This document shows, in pieces, positions 17,900 through 26,261 of a DNA stretch of 64,000 bases. The notes under the pieces are model-generated. The model saw nothing but the letters and a program-made list of their open reading frames with translations. It did no database searches and was not told where the DNA came from. Position numbers and translations under genes: made by a program. The stretch's first letter is position 1. Each line of letters opens with the position of its first letter. Location: contig JBBAFU010000001.1 in NCBI GenBank assembly GCA_041655275.1, forward strand, positions 186,001-250,000. The letters run 5' to 3'. The DNA comes from JAJYRX01 sp041655275 (GTDB lineage: Bacteria > Pseudomonadota > Gammaproteobacteria > Burkholderiales > Burkholderiaceae_B).

Positions 17900-19234
17900 T
17901 CAGCTGAAAAGACGCATGAAATCGTTGAAAAAGGCGAGGCCCATCAGCCCTGCCAGCAATACCAGGCCAAATCGCTGCCCCGTATCCAGCCATTCCGGAG
18001 GCAGGGGCCGCTGTCGAATGGCCTCGATAAGGAGAAACAGCAGATGCCCTCCATCCAGCATGGGAATGGGCAGCAGATTGAGCACACCAATGCTCACGCT
18101 GATCAGGGCCAGAAAGTGAATATAGGAGGCCAGGCCGGCGCGCGCGCTCTGCCCGGCCACATCGGCAATCGTGACGGGCCCGCTGACATTCTGCCATGAA
18201 GCCTCTCCCAGCACCATACGCCCCATCATCCGGACAGTGAGCGAGGCGGTCTCTGCGGTGCGTCGTACGCCGCGCCACAGGCTCTCGAACACGCCGTAGC
18301 GAACCGTCACCATCGGCCGGTCGGCACCCAGCATGACGGCAATGCGACCTTGCAATGCACCATGCCCGGAAACCTCGGCATGCGGACGCACCTGCAGGCT
18401 GACAATGGCGCCCTCACGCAGCACGTCCAGGGCCAGGATAATGTCGGGCGCCGCCAGAACGGCTTCAATCACAGCGCGCGGATCGGGGTCGGGCCGCCCG
18501 TCAATGGACACAATGATGTCGCCCGCCTCAAGCCCGGCCTGCTCGCCTGCGCCGCCGGCCATCACCTGAGTCACCCGGGGTCGCGCCGGTGTCAGGACAA
18601 GGCCGGCCGCTTCCAGTCCGTCCGACTGCAGGTCCGGCTGCGCCACTTCCGGCACCTGTACCTGATAATCGCGTATGCGGCCGAGCGCATCCGCCGCACT
18701 GACGCTGAGTACCGCACCCGGCGTGCCGGCATCCATCCAGCGCCAGCGCAACTGGGGCCAGCTGTCGACAGTCTCGCCCTGGACGGCAACCAGGGTTTCA
18801 CCGCCCAGCAGGCCGGCCCGGGCTGCAGCACTACCCGCCGGTGGCGACGCAATCACCGCTGCGGGCTCGACACTGCCCATGAGATGCAGGCCCGCGTACA
18901 GCAGGGCTGCGAGCAGCAGATTGGCCACGGGACCTGCCAGCACGATGAGGCTGCGCTGCCACCGCGGTTTCAGCATGAAAGCGGCGCCGCGCTCGGCGGG
19001 GCCGGCACCGGGCGCAGGCTCCTCCAGCATCTTGACGTAGCCGCCCAGCGGAATGGCGGAAAACGCCCATTCCGTGCCGTGCCGATTGCGCCGGCTCCAC
19101 AGGATGCGGCCAAACCCCACGGAAAATCGCAGTACACGGACGCCGCAGGCGCGTGCGACCCAGTAATGGCCCAGTTCGTGGAAAGTGACCAGCAAGCCCA
19201 GGGCGAGTGCAAAGGCTAGCAAGGTGAGCAGCAT
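17900..19234 (-). CDS. rseP: Site-2 intramembrane zinc protease RseP
   Basis: Cleaves anti-sigma factors within the inner membrane during the envelope stress response. From the ATG at 19234 the protein has 444 residues. The zinc motif HELGH is at 19-23 in the first membrane helix, two PDZ domains follow in the periplasm, and the second active-site motif (NLLPIPMLDGGH) lies near the C-terminus. The longer frame to 19264 adds ten residues before the natural start MLLTLLAF. It is 11 bases downstream of the dxr stop. Confidence 0.95.
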   Translation of the reverse strand: MLLTLLAFALALGLLVTFHELGHYWVARACGVRVLRFSVGFGRILWSRRNRHGTEWAFSAIPLGGYVKMLEEPAPGAGPAERGAAFMLKPRWQRSLIVLAGPVANLLLAALLYAGLHLMGSVEPAAVIASPPAGSAAARAGLLGGETLVAVQGETVDSWPQLRWRWMDAGTPGAVLSVSAADALGRIRDYQVQVPEVAQPDLQSDGLEAAGLVLTPARPRVTQVMAGGAGEQAGLEAGDIIVSIDGRPDPDPRAVIEAVLAAPDIILALDVLREGAIVSLQVRPHAEVSGHGALQGRIAVMLGADRPMVTVRYGVFESLWRGVRRTAETASLTVRMMGRMVLGEASWQNVSGPVTIADVAGQSARAGLASYIHFLALISVSIGVLNLLPIPMLDGGHLLFLLIEAIRQRPLPPEWLDTGQRFGLVLLAGLMGLAFFNDFMRLFS

Positions 19235-19245
19235 GATGAAACCTC

Positions 19246-20450
19246 TCAGGTATGCGCGCGGCACCAGGCGGTCGCAAAACGACGCACCGCAGCATCCAGT
19301 TCAAGGATGTCCTCGAGTGTATCCAGGGCCGGCACTTCGCGACCCAGCACATGATCCATGCCCGCCTCGATAACCGTGGCAATATGCGTATAGCCCAGAT
19401 GTCCCTCCAGAAAGCACCCGACGGCGACTTCATTGGCTGCGTTCAGGGCGATGCAGGCATGCTGGCCCTCGCGCAGGGCGGTAACGCCAGCGCCAGGCAG
19501 GGAAAGCGCTGCAGATCGGGAGCATGGAAATCCAGACGCCCCATCTGCGCCAAATCCATCAGCCCCACGCCGCTGGCGATACGCTCGGGAAAACCCAGAC
19601 CGTGGGCGATGGGTGTGCGCATGTCGGGCTGGCCCAGCTGCGCCAGGATGGAACCGTCCTCGTATTCCACCATGGAGTGGACGACGCTTTGCGGGTGGAT
19701 GACGACCTGGATGCGCTCCTGGGGCATGGCAAACAGCCAGTGGGCCTCGATCACCTCCAGGCCCTTGTTCACCATGGTCGCCGAATCGACTGAAATCTTG
19801 CGTCCCATTCGCCAGTTCGGATGCGCACAGGCCTGCGCCGGCGTCACCGTGTCCAGCGTGTCCAGCGGCGTCGTCAGAAAAGGGCCGCCCGATGCGGTGA
19901 GCAGCAGACGACGCACGCCACGCGCAGGGCCCGTGGGCGCACCGAGCTGCCCCGATGCCGGCAGACACTGGAAGATGGCATTGTGCTCGCTGTCCACCGG
20001 CAGCAGTTCGGCACCGCTTTCGCGTACGGCCCGCATGAGCAGGCTGCCTGCGGCGACCAGCGCCTCCTTGTTGGCCAGCAGGATGCGCTTGCCGGCGCGC
20101 GCCGCCGAAAGTACGGACGGCAGGCCGGCCGCGCCCACAATGGCGGCCATGACGACATCCACTTCGGTCTCGGCCACCGTGTCGCACAGGGCCTTTGCGC
20201 CCACGCGGATTTCCGGCAGCTCGACGCCGGCCGGCCAGACGTCCAGGAAGCGCTGCCGGGCGGCGGTATCGGGCACCACCACAATGGCCGGCTGATGCGC
20301 CAGGGCCTGCTGCGCGAGCGCTTCCATACGCGTGTGGGCGCTCAGGGCGTGAACCTGCAGGCGTTCGGGATGACGGGCCAGGACATCCAGCGTGCTCTTG
20401 CCGATGGAGCCCGTCGATCCCAATACGCAGACACGCTGGATATTCATCAT
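19246..20450 (-). pseudogene. dxr: 1-deoxy-D-xylulose 5-phosphate reductoisomerase, apparent frameshift
   Basis: The second enzyme of the MEP isoprenoid pathway, normally about 398 residues. The first frame is convincing (GSTGSIGKSTLDV NADPH motif, ANKEALVAAG, SEHNAIFQ, KISVDSATMVNKG) up to residue 322 in FPCLALA, then shifts and stops at 19443 after 335 residues. The missing C-terminus, starting TALREGQHACIALNAANEVAV, is intact in another frame and ends at 19246. One base appears to be missing at about 19482-19484; restoring it gives an L-A-Y-T-A-L-R junction and a 401-residue protein. No slippery heptamer is seen. Because dxr is normally essential without a mevalonate pathway, a sequencing or assembly error is the likeliest explanation. 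Confidence 0.9.
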
Positions 20451-21295
20451 GACTGGGTCAGTAACAATGCCAGCGGCGCCACCGGCAGCAAGGCATCGAT
20501 GCGATCGAGAACGCCGCCGTGACCCGGCAACAGACGGCTGGAATCCTTGCTGCCCGCACGCCGCTTGAGCAGGGATTCGAACAGATCACCCGCGATTGAC
20601 ATGACGGCCAGCAGGACGCTCAGGGCCAGCATTCCCGGCCAGCCCCAGCGCTGTACCAGCGCCGCCGCAAAACTTGTGTCCGAGCCTGCCGTCACAGCCA
20701 TCCACAGCGTTGCCCCCAGGACGCCGGCAATCGCGCCCTCGAGTGTCTTGCCCGGACTGATGGCAGGCGCCAGACGACGCCGGCCCCAGGCACGCCCGGC
20801 AAAATACGCCACGCTGTCCGCGAACCAGATGAGCGCCATCATGGACACGAGAAACCATGCCCCATGGGCCAGGAAAAGCTGCGCCAGCGACAACCACAAT
20901 GCCGTCACAGCAACCAGTCCGGCCAGGCTCAGTACCAGAACGTGGCGGCGCGCCTGCACCCGGGCACGCCACAGCGCGACGGGTACGCCGATCAGCCAGC
21001 CCGCTGCGGCAAGCGGCAGCATCAACGCTTTCAGGCGCTCCACCACCGTCGGCAGCGCCCCGCCGCCGGCCACCCAGGCGGGAATCATGGCCAGCAGCAC
21101 AAGGGCAAACAGCACGGCCGCCGGCAGGGCCAGCACCGATGCTGCCGGTGCGAGCGTCAGGCGAAGCCATTCCCACAGAGCGCAGCCGGCCAGCAGGACG
21201 AACAGCAGCAGGAGCGGCCAGGGGGATGGCGCCAGCAGTGCTGCGACCAGAATGGCCAGCAGGACCAGCGCCGTGAGCACGCGTTGCCCGAGCAT
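20447..21295 (-). CDS. cdsA: Phosphatidate cytidylyltransferase
   Basis: An inner-membrane enzyme making CDP-diacylglycerol for phospholipid synthesis. The 282-residue protein starts at the ATG at 21295 (MLGQRVLTALVLL), one base from the uppS stop; longer frames lie inside uppS. It has about seven or eight hydrophobic segments. The CDP-alcohol signature is intact near the C-terminus (SLLKRRAGSKD, then LLPGHGGVLDRID). Its stop overlaps the dxr start by four bases. Confidence 0.95.
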   Translation of the reverse strand: MLGQRVLTALVLLAILVAALLAPSPWPLLLLFVLLAGCALWEWLRLTLAPAASVLALPAAVLFALVLLAMIPAWVAGGGALPTVVERLKALMLPLAAAGWLIGVPVALWRARVQARRHVLVLSLAGLVAVTALWLSLAQLFLAHGAWFLVSMMALIWFADSVAYFAGRAWGRRRLAPAISPGKTLEGAIAGVLGATLWMAVTAGSDTSFAAALVQRWGWPGMLALSVLLAVMSIAGDLFESLLKRRAGSKDSSRLLPGHGGVLDRIDALLPVAPLALLLTQS

Positions 21296-21296
21296 G

Positions 21297-22064
21297 TCAG
21301 ACCACGGTTTCCGGAATGGCGAGCTGGGCGCTGGTGCGCCCGAAGCGGCGTTCGCGGTTACGATACCATTCAAAGGCGGCATCCAGCTGGCGCGCGCCGA
21401 AGTCGGGCCAGAACTCATCGGTGAAATAAAGCTCGGTGTAGGCCAGCTGCCAGATCAGGAAATTGGAGATACGCTGCTCGCCGCCGGTGCGGATGAAGAG
21501 GTCGGGCTCGGGCGCGAATGCCATGGCCAGATGTTCATGCAGCAGGCTTTCGGCTATGGGGCCCGACTGTGTGCAGAGCTCGGGGTGACGATCGAGCATC
21601 TTGCGCATCGCCTGCAGCACATCCCAGCGTCCGCCGTAGTTTGCGGCAATTGTCAGATGAAGCGACGAATTGTGCGCCGTACGCGCCTGCGCATCGCGGA
21701 TCAGCTCCTGCAGGCGGGGCTCGAACGCGTCCAGCTCGCCGATGATGCGCAGGCGCACGCCCTGCTCCGCCAGGCGGTCGACCTGCTTTTCCAGCGTCTG
21801 GATGAACAGGCCCATGAGCAGACGCACCTCGTCGGGCGGCCGGCGCCAGTTCTCGGAGCTGAATGCAAACAGCGTCAGGTATTCCACGCCGCGCCGGCCG
21901 CAGGCCTCAACCACGCGGCGCACGGCCTGCACACCACGCACATGGCCCGCAGTGCGCGGCAGGAAACGCCGGGTGGCCCAGCGGCCATTGCCGTCCATGA
22001 TCATGGCGACATGGCGCGGGACCGCACGCGTCTCGGGGATGACCTGGGTCGAGCTGAGCGTCAT
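21297..22064 (-). CDS. uppS: Undecaprenyl diphosphate synthase (cis-prenyltransferase)
   Basis: Condenses isopentenyl units onto farnesyl diphosphate to form the lipid carrier for cell-wall and O-antigen synthesis. The 255-residue protein shows MIMDGNGRWA (catalytic aspartate), FAFSSENWRRP and the C-terminal DLFIRTGGEQRISNFLIWQLAYTE region binding diphosphate, here split by normal family spacing. It is flanked by frr (19 bases upstream) and cdsA. Confidence 0.96.
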   Translation of the reverse strand: MTLSSTQVIPETRAVPRHVAMIMDGNGRWATRRFLPRTAGHVRGVQAVRRVVEACGRRGVEYLTLFAFSSENWRRPPDEVRLLMGLFIQTLEKQVDRLAEQGVRLRIIGELDAFEPRLQELIRDAQARTAHNSSLHLTIAANYGGRWDVLQAMRKMLDRHPELCTQSGPIAESLLHEHLAMAFAPEPDLFIRTGGEQRISNFLIWQLAYTELYFTDEFWPDFGARQLDAAFEWYRNRERRFGRTSAQLAIPETVV

Positions 22065-22083
22065 GGCAGAAACCCCCTCGGGG

Positions 22084-22644
22084 CTACACCGTCATGATCT
22101 CGGCTTCCTTCTGGGTCACCATCTCATCGACCTGACCGACATGGCGGTCGGTCAGCTTCTGGATGTCATCCTGCATGCGACGCTCCTCGTCTTCCGAGAT
22201 GGACTTGTCCTTGACCATCTTCTTGAGCGAATCATTCGCCTCACGGCGGATGTTGCGTATGGCCACCTTGGCATCCTCGCCTTCCGAGCGCACGACCCTG
22301 GTCAGATCACGACGACGCTCTTCCGTGAGTGCCGGCATGGGCACACGGATGTTATCGCCCATGGGAATGGGGTTGAGCCCCAGATCGGATTCACGGATGG
22401 CCTTTTCGACCGGACCCGCCATGGATTTCTCCCAGACCTGGACGCTCAGGGTGCGCGCATCGATGGCGTTGACATTGGCGACCTGGCTGATGGGTACGGG
22501 CGAACCATAGTATTCAACCGTCACGTGATCGAGAATGCCCGTGTGGGCGCGCCCGGTGCGAATCTTGGCCAGATTGTTTCCGAGCGCCTCGACCGAGCGC
22601 TGCATGCGGACATCAGCCGACTTGCCGACTTCCGAAAGACTCAT
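22084..22644 (-). CDS. frr: Ribosome recycling factor
   Basis: Splits post-termination ribosomes together with EF-G. The 186-residue protein has the standard length and sequence: an N-terminal helix (MQRSVEALGNNLAKIRTGRA), the beta domain with YYGSPVPISQVANV, and the C-terminal helices (VRSEGEDAKVAIRNIRREAN). An AGAGGAAG ribosome site precedes the ATG. It is 14 bases downstream of pyrH, as in most proteobacteria. Confidence 0.97.
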   Translation of the reverse strand: MSLSEVGKSADVRMQRSVEALGNNLAKIRTGRAHTGILDHVTVEYYGSPVPISQVANVNAIDARTLSVQVWEKSMAGPVEKAIRESDLGLNPIPMGDNIRVPMPALTEERRRDLTRVVRSEGEDAKVAIRNIRREANDSLKKMVKDKSISEDEERRMQDDIQKLTDRHVGQVDEMVTQKEAEIMTV

Positions 22645-22658
22645 AGTGCTTCCTCTGT

Positions 22659-23375
22659 TCAGACATGGACCAGGGTGCCCTCGTCCTCGCCGCTGAGTGC
22701 GCGGGTCAGGGCCCCCGGCTTGTTGATGGAAAATACCTTGATGGGCAGCTTCTGGTCACGGCACAGGGCGAACGCCGTCGCGTCCATCACTTCAAGACGG
22801 CGCACCATGGCCTCATCGAAGCTGATGCGCGCATAGCGCGTCGCGCTGGCATCCTTGTTGGGATCGGCACTGTAGATGCCATCAACCTTGGTCGCCTTGA
22901 GCACGATCTCGGCCCCGACTTCAGCGCCCCGCAACGCCGCGGCGGTATCGGTGGTGAAGAAAGGGTTGCCGGTGCCTGCGGCAAAGATGACAACCTTGCC
23001 TTCTTCAAGATAGCGCAGGGCCTTGGGCCGGATGTAGGGCTCGACCACCTGATCGATATTGAGCGCCGATTGCACGCGGGCGTCGATGCCGCGATTCTTC
23101 AGGGCGTCCTGGAGCGCCAGTGCATTCATGACAGTCGCCATCATGCCCATGTAATCGGCCGTTGCCCGGTCCATGCCCTGGGCGCCCGGTGCCACGCCGC
23201 GAAAAATATTGCCACCGCCGATGACGATGGCCAGTTCCACCCCCAGAAGGACGACTTCGGCGATCTCTTCGGTCATGCGCAGGATGGTGGCCCGGTTGAT
23301 GCCGAAGGCATCTTCGCCCATGAGGGCCTCTCCGGAGAGCTTGAGAAGCACGCGCCGATACAGACTGGTGGTCAT
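22659..23375 (-). CDS. pyrH: UMP kinase
   Basis: Phosphorylates UMP to UDP; it belongs to the amino-acid-kinase fold rather than the NMP-kinase fold. The 238-residue protein begins with the KLSGEALMG substrate loop, followed by IVIGGGNIFRG and a DATAFALC segment. It is hexameric and allosterically regulated in other bacteria. It lies in the rpsB-tsf-pyrH-frr order, separated from tsf by 134 bases that contain a terminator-like hairpin. Confidence 0.97.
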   Translation of the reverse strand: MTTSLYRRVLLKLSGEALMGEDAFGINRATILRMTEEIAEVVLLGVELAIVIGGGNIFRGVAPGAQGMDRATADYMGMMATVMNALALQDALKNRGIDARVQSALNIDQVVEPYIRPKALRYLEEGKVVIFAAGTGNPFFTTDTAAALRGAEVGAEIVLKATKVDGIYSADPNKDASATRYARISFDEAMVRRLEVMDATAFALCRDQKLPIKVFSINKPGALTRALSGEDEGTLVHV

Positions 23376-23452
23376 GGTGTAATCCCAGGGTGAGCTTGCC
23401 AGGGATGCACCTTGTCAGCCAGAATGGTCACGGCATCCCACTCGAAGTGTAA

Positions 23453-23489
23453 ACGAAAGTCGGGCCGGCGTTGCGGCGCCCGGCCCGAC
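23453..23489 (-). terminator. Intrinsic terminator-like hairpin after tsf
   Basis: Ten-base perfect GC-rich arms (23459-23468 and 23480-23489) enclose a short loop, followed on the minus strand by TTTCGTTT. It lies directly after the tsf stop and before pyrH, so it probably ends or attenuates the rpsB-tsf transcript. The tract has interruptions, so termination may be partial. Confidence 0.6.
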
Positions 23490-23509
23490 CATGCCATACA
23501 GAAGGCGGC

Positions 23510-24403
23510 TCAGGACTGGGTGCCGGCGGCTGCGGCAACCTCGGCGGCAAAATCCTCGGACCTGCGCTCTATACCCTCGCCCACGACGAACAGCGCAAAA
23601 CGCTGTACCCGGGCGTCGCGCTCCTTGAGCATCTGCGCTACCGTCTGCTTGTCGTTCTTGACGAAAGGCTGGCTGAGCAGGGTGACTTCCTTGAGGAACT
23701 TCTGCACCGTGCCCTCGACTATCCTGGCAATGAGCTCTGCCGGCTTCTGCTTGCCGGACTTGTCCGGCTCGGCGGCCTTCTGCTCGGCCACCGAACGCTC
23801 GACGGCAATTTCTTCGGCGGAGATGCCATCGGCATCCAGGGCGCGGGGACGGGTGGCGGCGATATGCATGGCCACATCCTTGCCCGTCTCCTCGCTGCCG
23901 CTGTAGTCGACAAGCACGCCGATGCGACCGCCATGGACGTAGCTGGCCAGCTGCTGCGCCGTTTCGAAACGTTCGAAGCGACGGATGGACATGTTCTCAC
24001 CCACCTTGCCCACCAGCGCCGCACGCGTGGATTCCACCGTGCCCTCGCCCATGGCCAGGGCATTCAGCGCCGCCACATCTGCCGGATTTTCCTCGGCCAC
24101 GAGTGCGGCGAGCGCGTTCACGAAACCGATGAAATCATCATTCTTGGCGACGAAGTCGGTTTCGCAATTCACCTCGACCAGGGCGCCGCGGCGCCCGTCA
24201 TCGCTGATATGGACCGCAACCAGGCCTTCCGCCGTGATGCGGCTGGCCGCCTTGCTGGCCTTGTTGCCCAGCTTCACGCGCAGGATTTCTTCGGCACGCG
24301 CCATGTCGCCTTCGGCCTCGGTGAGCGCCTTCTTGCACTCCATCATGGGCGCGTCGGTCTTGACGCGCAATTCCTTGACCATAGAAGCGGTAATTTGAAC
24401 CAC
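23510..24403 (-). CDS. tsf: Elongation factor Ts
   Basis: The guanine-nucleotide exchange factor for EF-Tu. The 297-residue protein opens with a UBA-like helix pair (ITASMVKELRVKTDAPMMECKKAL), carries the TDFVAKND motif that contacts EF-Tu, and continues into the two core subdomains. The start is GTG 24403, with GGAG seven bases upstream. It is cotranscribed with rpsB. Confidence 0.97.
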   Translation of the reverse strand: MVQITASMVKELRVKTDAPMMECKKALTEAEGDMARAEEILRVKLGNKASKAASRITAEGLVAVHISDDGRRGALVEVNCETDFVAKNDDFIGFVNALAALVAEENPADVAALNALAMGEGTVESTRAALVGKVGENMSIRRFERFETAQQLASYVHGGRIGVLVDYSGSEETGKDVAMHIAATRPRALDADGISAEEIAVERSVAEQKAAEPDKSGKQKPAELIARIVEGTVQKFLKEVTLLSQPFVKNDKQTVAQMLKERDARVQRFALFVVGEGIERRSEDFAAEVAAAAGTQS

Positions 24404-24431
24404 TGTTTTCTCCAGAATTCAATAGAAACAG

Positions 24432-24451
24432 GCCCCGGCACATGCCGGGGC
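24432..24451 (-). other. Hairpin between rpsB and tsf
   Basis: Eight-base perfect GC-rich arms (24432-24439 and 24444-24451) with a four-base loop. On the minus strand it is followed by CTGTTTCT, too weak for a confident terminator. It may tune the rpsB:tsf ratio or stabilise the upstream message. Confidence 0.4.
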
Positions 24452-24490
24452 GCCGAGCGAGCCCGGGGTCTTGCCGGACCGGTGGCCTTG

Positions 24491-25249
24491 TCAGGCCTGC
24501 TCGGACTCGTCGGGCTGGACTTCGACGAACTCCTCATCGCCTTCGGAAAGCTCGTCGACCAGGCCGCTGAGCGCCTGCTCACGCCCTTCGAGCACGGCGT
24601 CTGCAATGCCCCGTGCGTACAGCGCGATGGCCTTGGCCGAATCGTCATTGCCCGGAATGACCTGCTCGATGCCATCCGGCGAGTGGTTGGTATCCACCAC
24701 CGCAACCACCGGGATGCCCAGGGTGCGCGCCTCGGCCACGGCAATCTTGTGATAGCCGACGTCGATGACGAACAGGGCGTCGGGCAGGCGTGCCATGTCC
24801 TTGATGCCGCCGATGGACTTGTTCAGCTTGGCCAGCTCACGCTCGAACATGAGCCCTTCCTTCTTGCTCATGAGCTCCAGCCCGCCTGCCTCCTGCTGGG
24901 CTTCCATATCCTTCAGGCGCTTGATGGACGTCTTGACCGTCTTGAAGTTGGTCATCATGCCGCCCAGCCAGCGATTGTCGACATAAGGCATGCCGCAGCG
25001 CTGTGCCTCGGCTGCGACGATCTCGCGCGCGGCACGCTTGGTGCCCACGAACAGGATGGTGCCGCCACGGGCTGCCATCTGGCGCGCAAACTGGGCTGCT
25101 TCAAGGAAGCGGGCCACAGTGTGCTCGAGGTTGACGATGTGGATCTTGTTTCGGCTGCCGAAGATGTAAGGGGCCATCTTCGGATTCCAGAAACGGGTCT
25201 GGTGGCCGAAGTGCACACCCGCTTCAAGCATTTCGCGCATGAGCGACAT
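24491..25249 (-). CDS. rpsB: 30S ribosomal protein S2
   Basis: A small-subunit ribosomal protein needed for S1 binding. The 252-residue protein begins with the universal MREMLEAGVHFGHQTRFWNPKM pattern in slightly varied form, continues to KIHIVNLEHT, and ends in an acidic tail (DELSEGDEEFVEVQ). The ATG at 25249 has AGGAG about nine bases upstream. A good promoter lies about 130 bases upstream, leaving a leader of about 120 bases; in E. coli S2 autoregulates through its leader, but that structure was not recognised here. Confidence 0.97.
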   Translation of the reverse strand: MSLMREMLEAGVHFGHQTRFWNPKMAPYIFGSRNKIHIVNLEHTVARFLEAAQFARQMAARGGTILFVGTKRAAREIVAAEAQRCGMPYVDNRWLGGMMTNFKTVKTSIKRLKDMEAQQEAGGLELMSKKEGLMFERELAKLNKSIGGIKDMARLPDALFVIDVGYHKIAVAEARTLGIPVVAVVDTNHSPDGIEQVIPGNDDSAKAIALYARGIADAVLEGREQALSGLVDELSEGDEEFVEVQPDESEQA

Positions 25250-25377
25250 GATGATATTCTCCTAGGGTTTGGTCCTGTGACGGGCCTGCATATGACAATG
25301 GCCATACACCCTGAGCGGCCCGGCACGCGATTTACTACGAATTTGCCACGCCTTCCCAAAAAACGGGAAAGCCCATA

Positions 25378-25407
25378 ATTCTACACTTATTTTTCTGATA
25401 TTATCAA
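25378..25407 (-). promoter_or_regulatory. Sigma-70 promoter of rpsB-tsf
   Basis: On the minus strand, -35 TTGATA (25402-25407) and -10 TAGAAT (25378-25383) are separated by 18 bases; each matches the consensus at five of six positions. It faces rpsB and overlaps the predicted -10 of the divergent map gene. Confidence 0.65.
25399..25404 (+). promoter_or_regulatory. Possible -10 element of map, suggesting a leaderless transcript
   Basis: TATTAT lies seven bases before the map ATG, with no recognisable ribosome-binding site between them. If used, transcription would start at or next to the first codon. The -35 region at the right distance is poor. Confidence 0.35.
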
Positions 25408-25411
25408 GCCC

Positions 25412-26218
25412 ATGATTCCTCTGATCACCGATCCGCACGACCTGGACAAGATGCGTGCAGCCTGCCAGGCGGCGGCGCTCACGCTGGACTTTCTGGCCGG
25501 ACATGTCCGGGCGGGCATCACCACGGCGGAGCTCGACCGCCTTTGCCTCGAGTACATCACGGACGAGCTCGGGGTCACGTCAGCCACGGTCGGCTATGCG
25601 CCGCCGGGCCACACGCCTTTCCCCGGCGCCATCTGCGCCTCGGTGAATCATGTCATCTGCCACGGCGTGCCCAACGATCGCGCACTCAAGCCCGGCGATA
25701 TCCTGAACATCGATGTCACCGTCATCAAGGATGGCTGGTTCGGCGACACCAGTCGCATGTACTGCGTGGGCGAGCCATCCATCCGGGCGCGGCGCCTGGT
25801 CGACGTCACCTACGAATGCATGTGGCTGGGCATTGCCGCAGTGCAGCCCGGCGCCACACTGGGCGACATCGGCCACGCCATCCAGCAGCATGCCGAGAAT
25901 GCCGGCTTCTCCGTGGTGCGTGAATACTGCGGCCATGGCGTGGGACGCCAGTTCCATCAGGATCCGCAAGTCCTGCACTACGGCCGCCCCGGTACCGGCA
26001 CACGGCTGGAGCCCGGCATGATCTTCACCATAGAGCCCATGATCAACGCCGGTCGTCGCGATATCCGCAACATGCCCGACGGCTGGACGGTGGTCACGCG
26101 GGACCGCAGCCTTTCGGCGCAGTGGGAGCACACCATCCTGGTCACCGGCAATGGCTACGAAGTGCTCACCGTATCGCCGGGCATGCCGGCACCACCCGAA
26201 TTCATCCGCGCGGCCTGA
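25412..26218 (+). CDS. map: Methionine aminopeptidase, type I
   Basis: Removes the initiator methionine from nascent proteins. The 268-residue type I enzyme shows all metal ligands in order: the two aspartates in LNIDVTVIKDGWFGDTS, the histidine of GHGVGRQFH, and glutamates in FTIEPMIN and QWEHT. The ATG at 25412 lacks an obvious ribosome site. It diverges from rpsB, the usual map/rpsB arrangement, and precedes glnD by 43 bases. Confidence 0.96.
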   Translation: MIPLITDPHDLDKMRAACQAAALTLDFLAGHVRAGITTAELDRLCLEYITDELGVTSATVGYAPPGHTPFPGAICASVNHVICHGVPNDRALKPGDILNIDVTVIKDGWFGDTSRMYCVGEPSIRARRLVDVTYECMWLGIAAVQPGATLGDIGHAIQQHAENAGFSVVREYCGHGVGRQFHQDPQVLHYGRPGTGTRLEPGMIFTIEPMINAGRRDIRNMPDGWTVVTRDRSLSAQWEHTILVTGNGYEVLTVSPGMPAPPEFIRAA

Positions 26219-26261
26219 GCGGGAGTGCCCACGCCGCCATAAGAGGACGGAGGGGATTCCG

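Noticed and set aside
19482..19487. Programmed frameshift in dxr
   Set aside because: No slippery heptamer or strong downstream pseudoknot was seen, and recoding is not known for dxr. A missing base is the simpler reading.
23471..25378. 635-codon open frame on the plus strand
   Set aside because: Covers tsf and rpsB in antisense; composition only.
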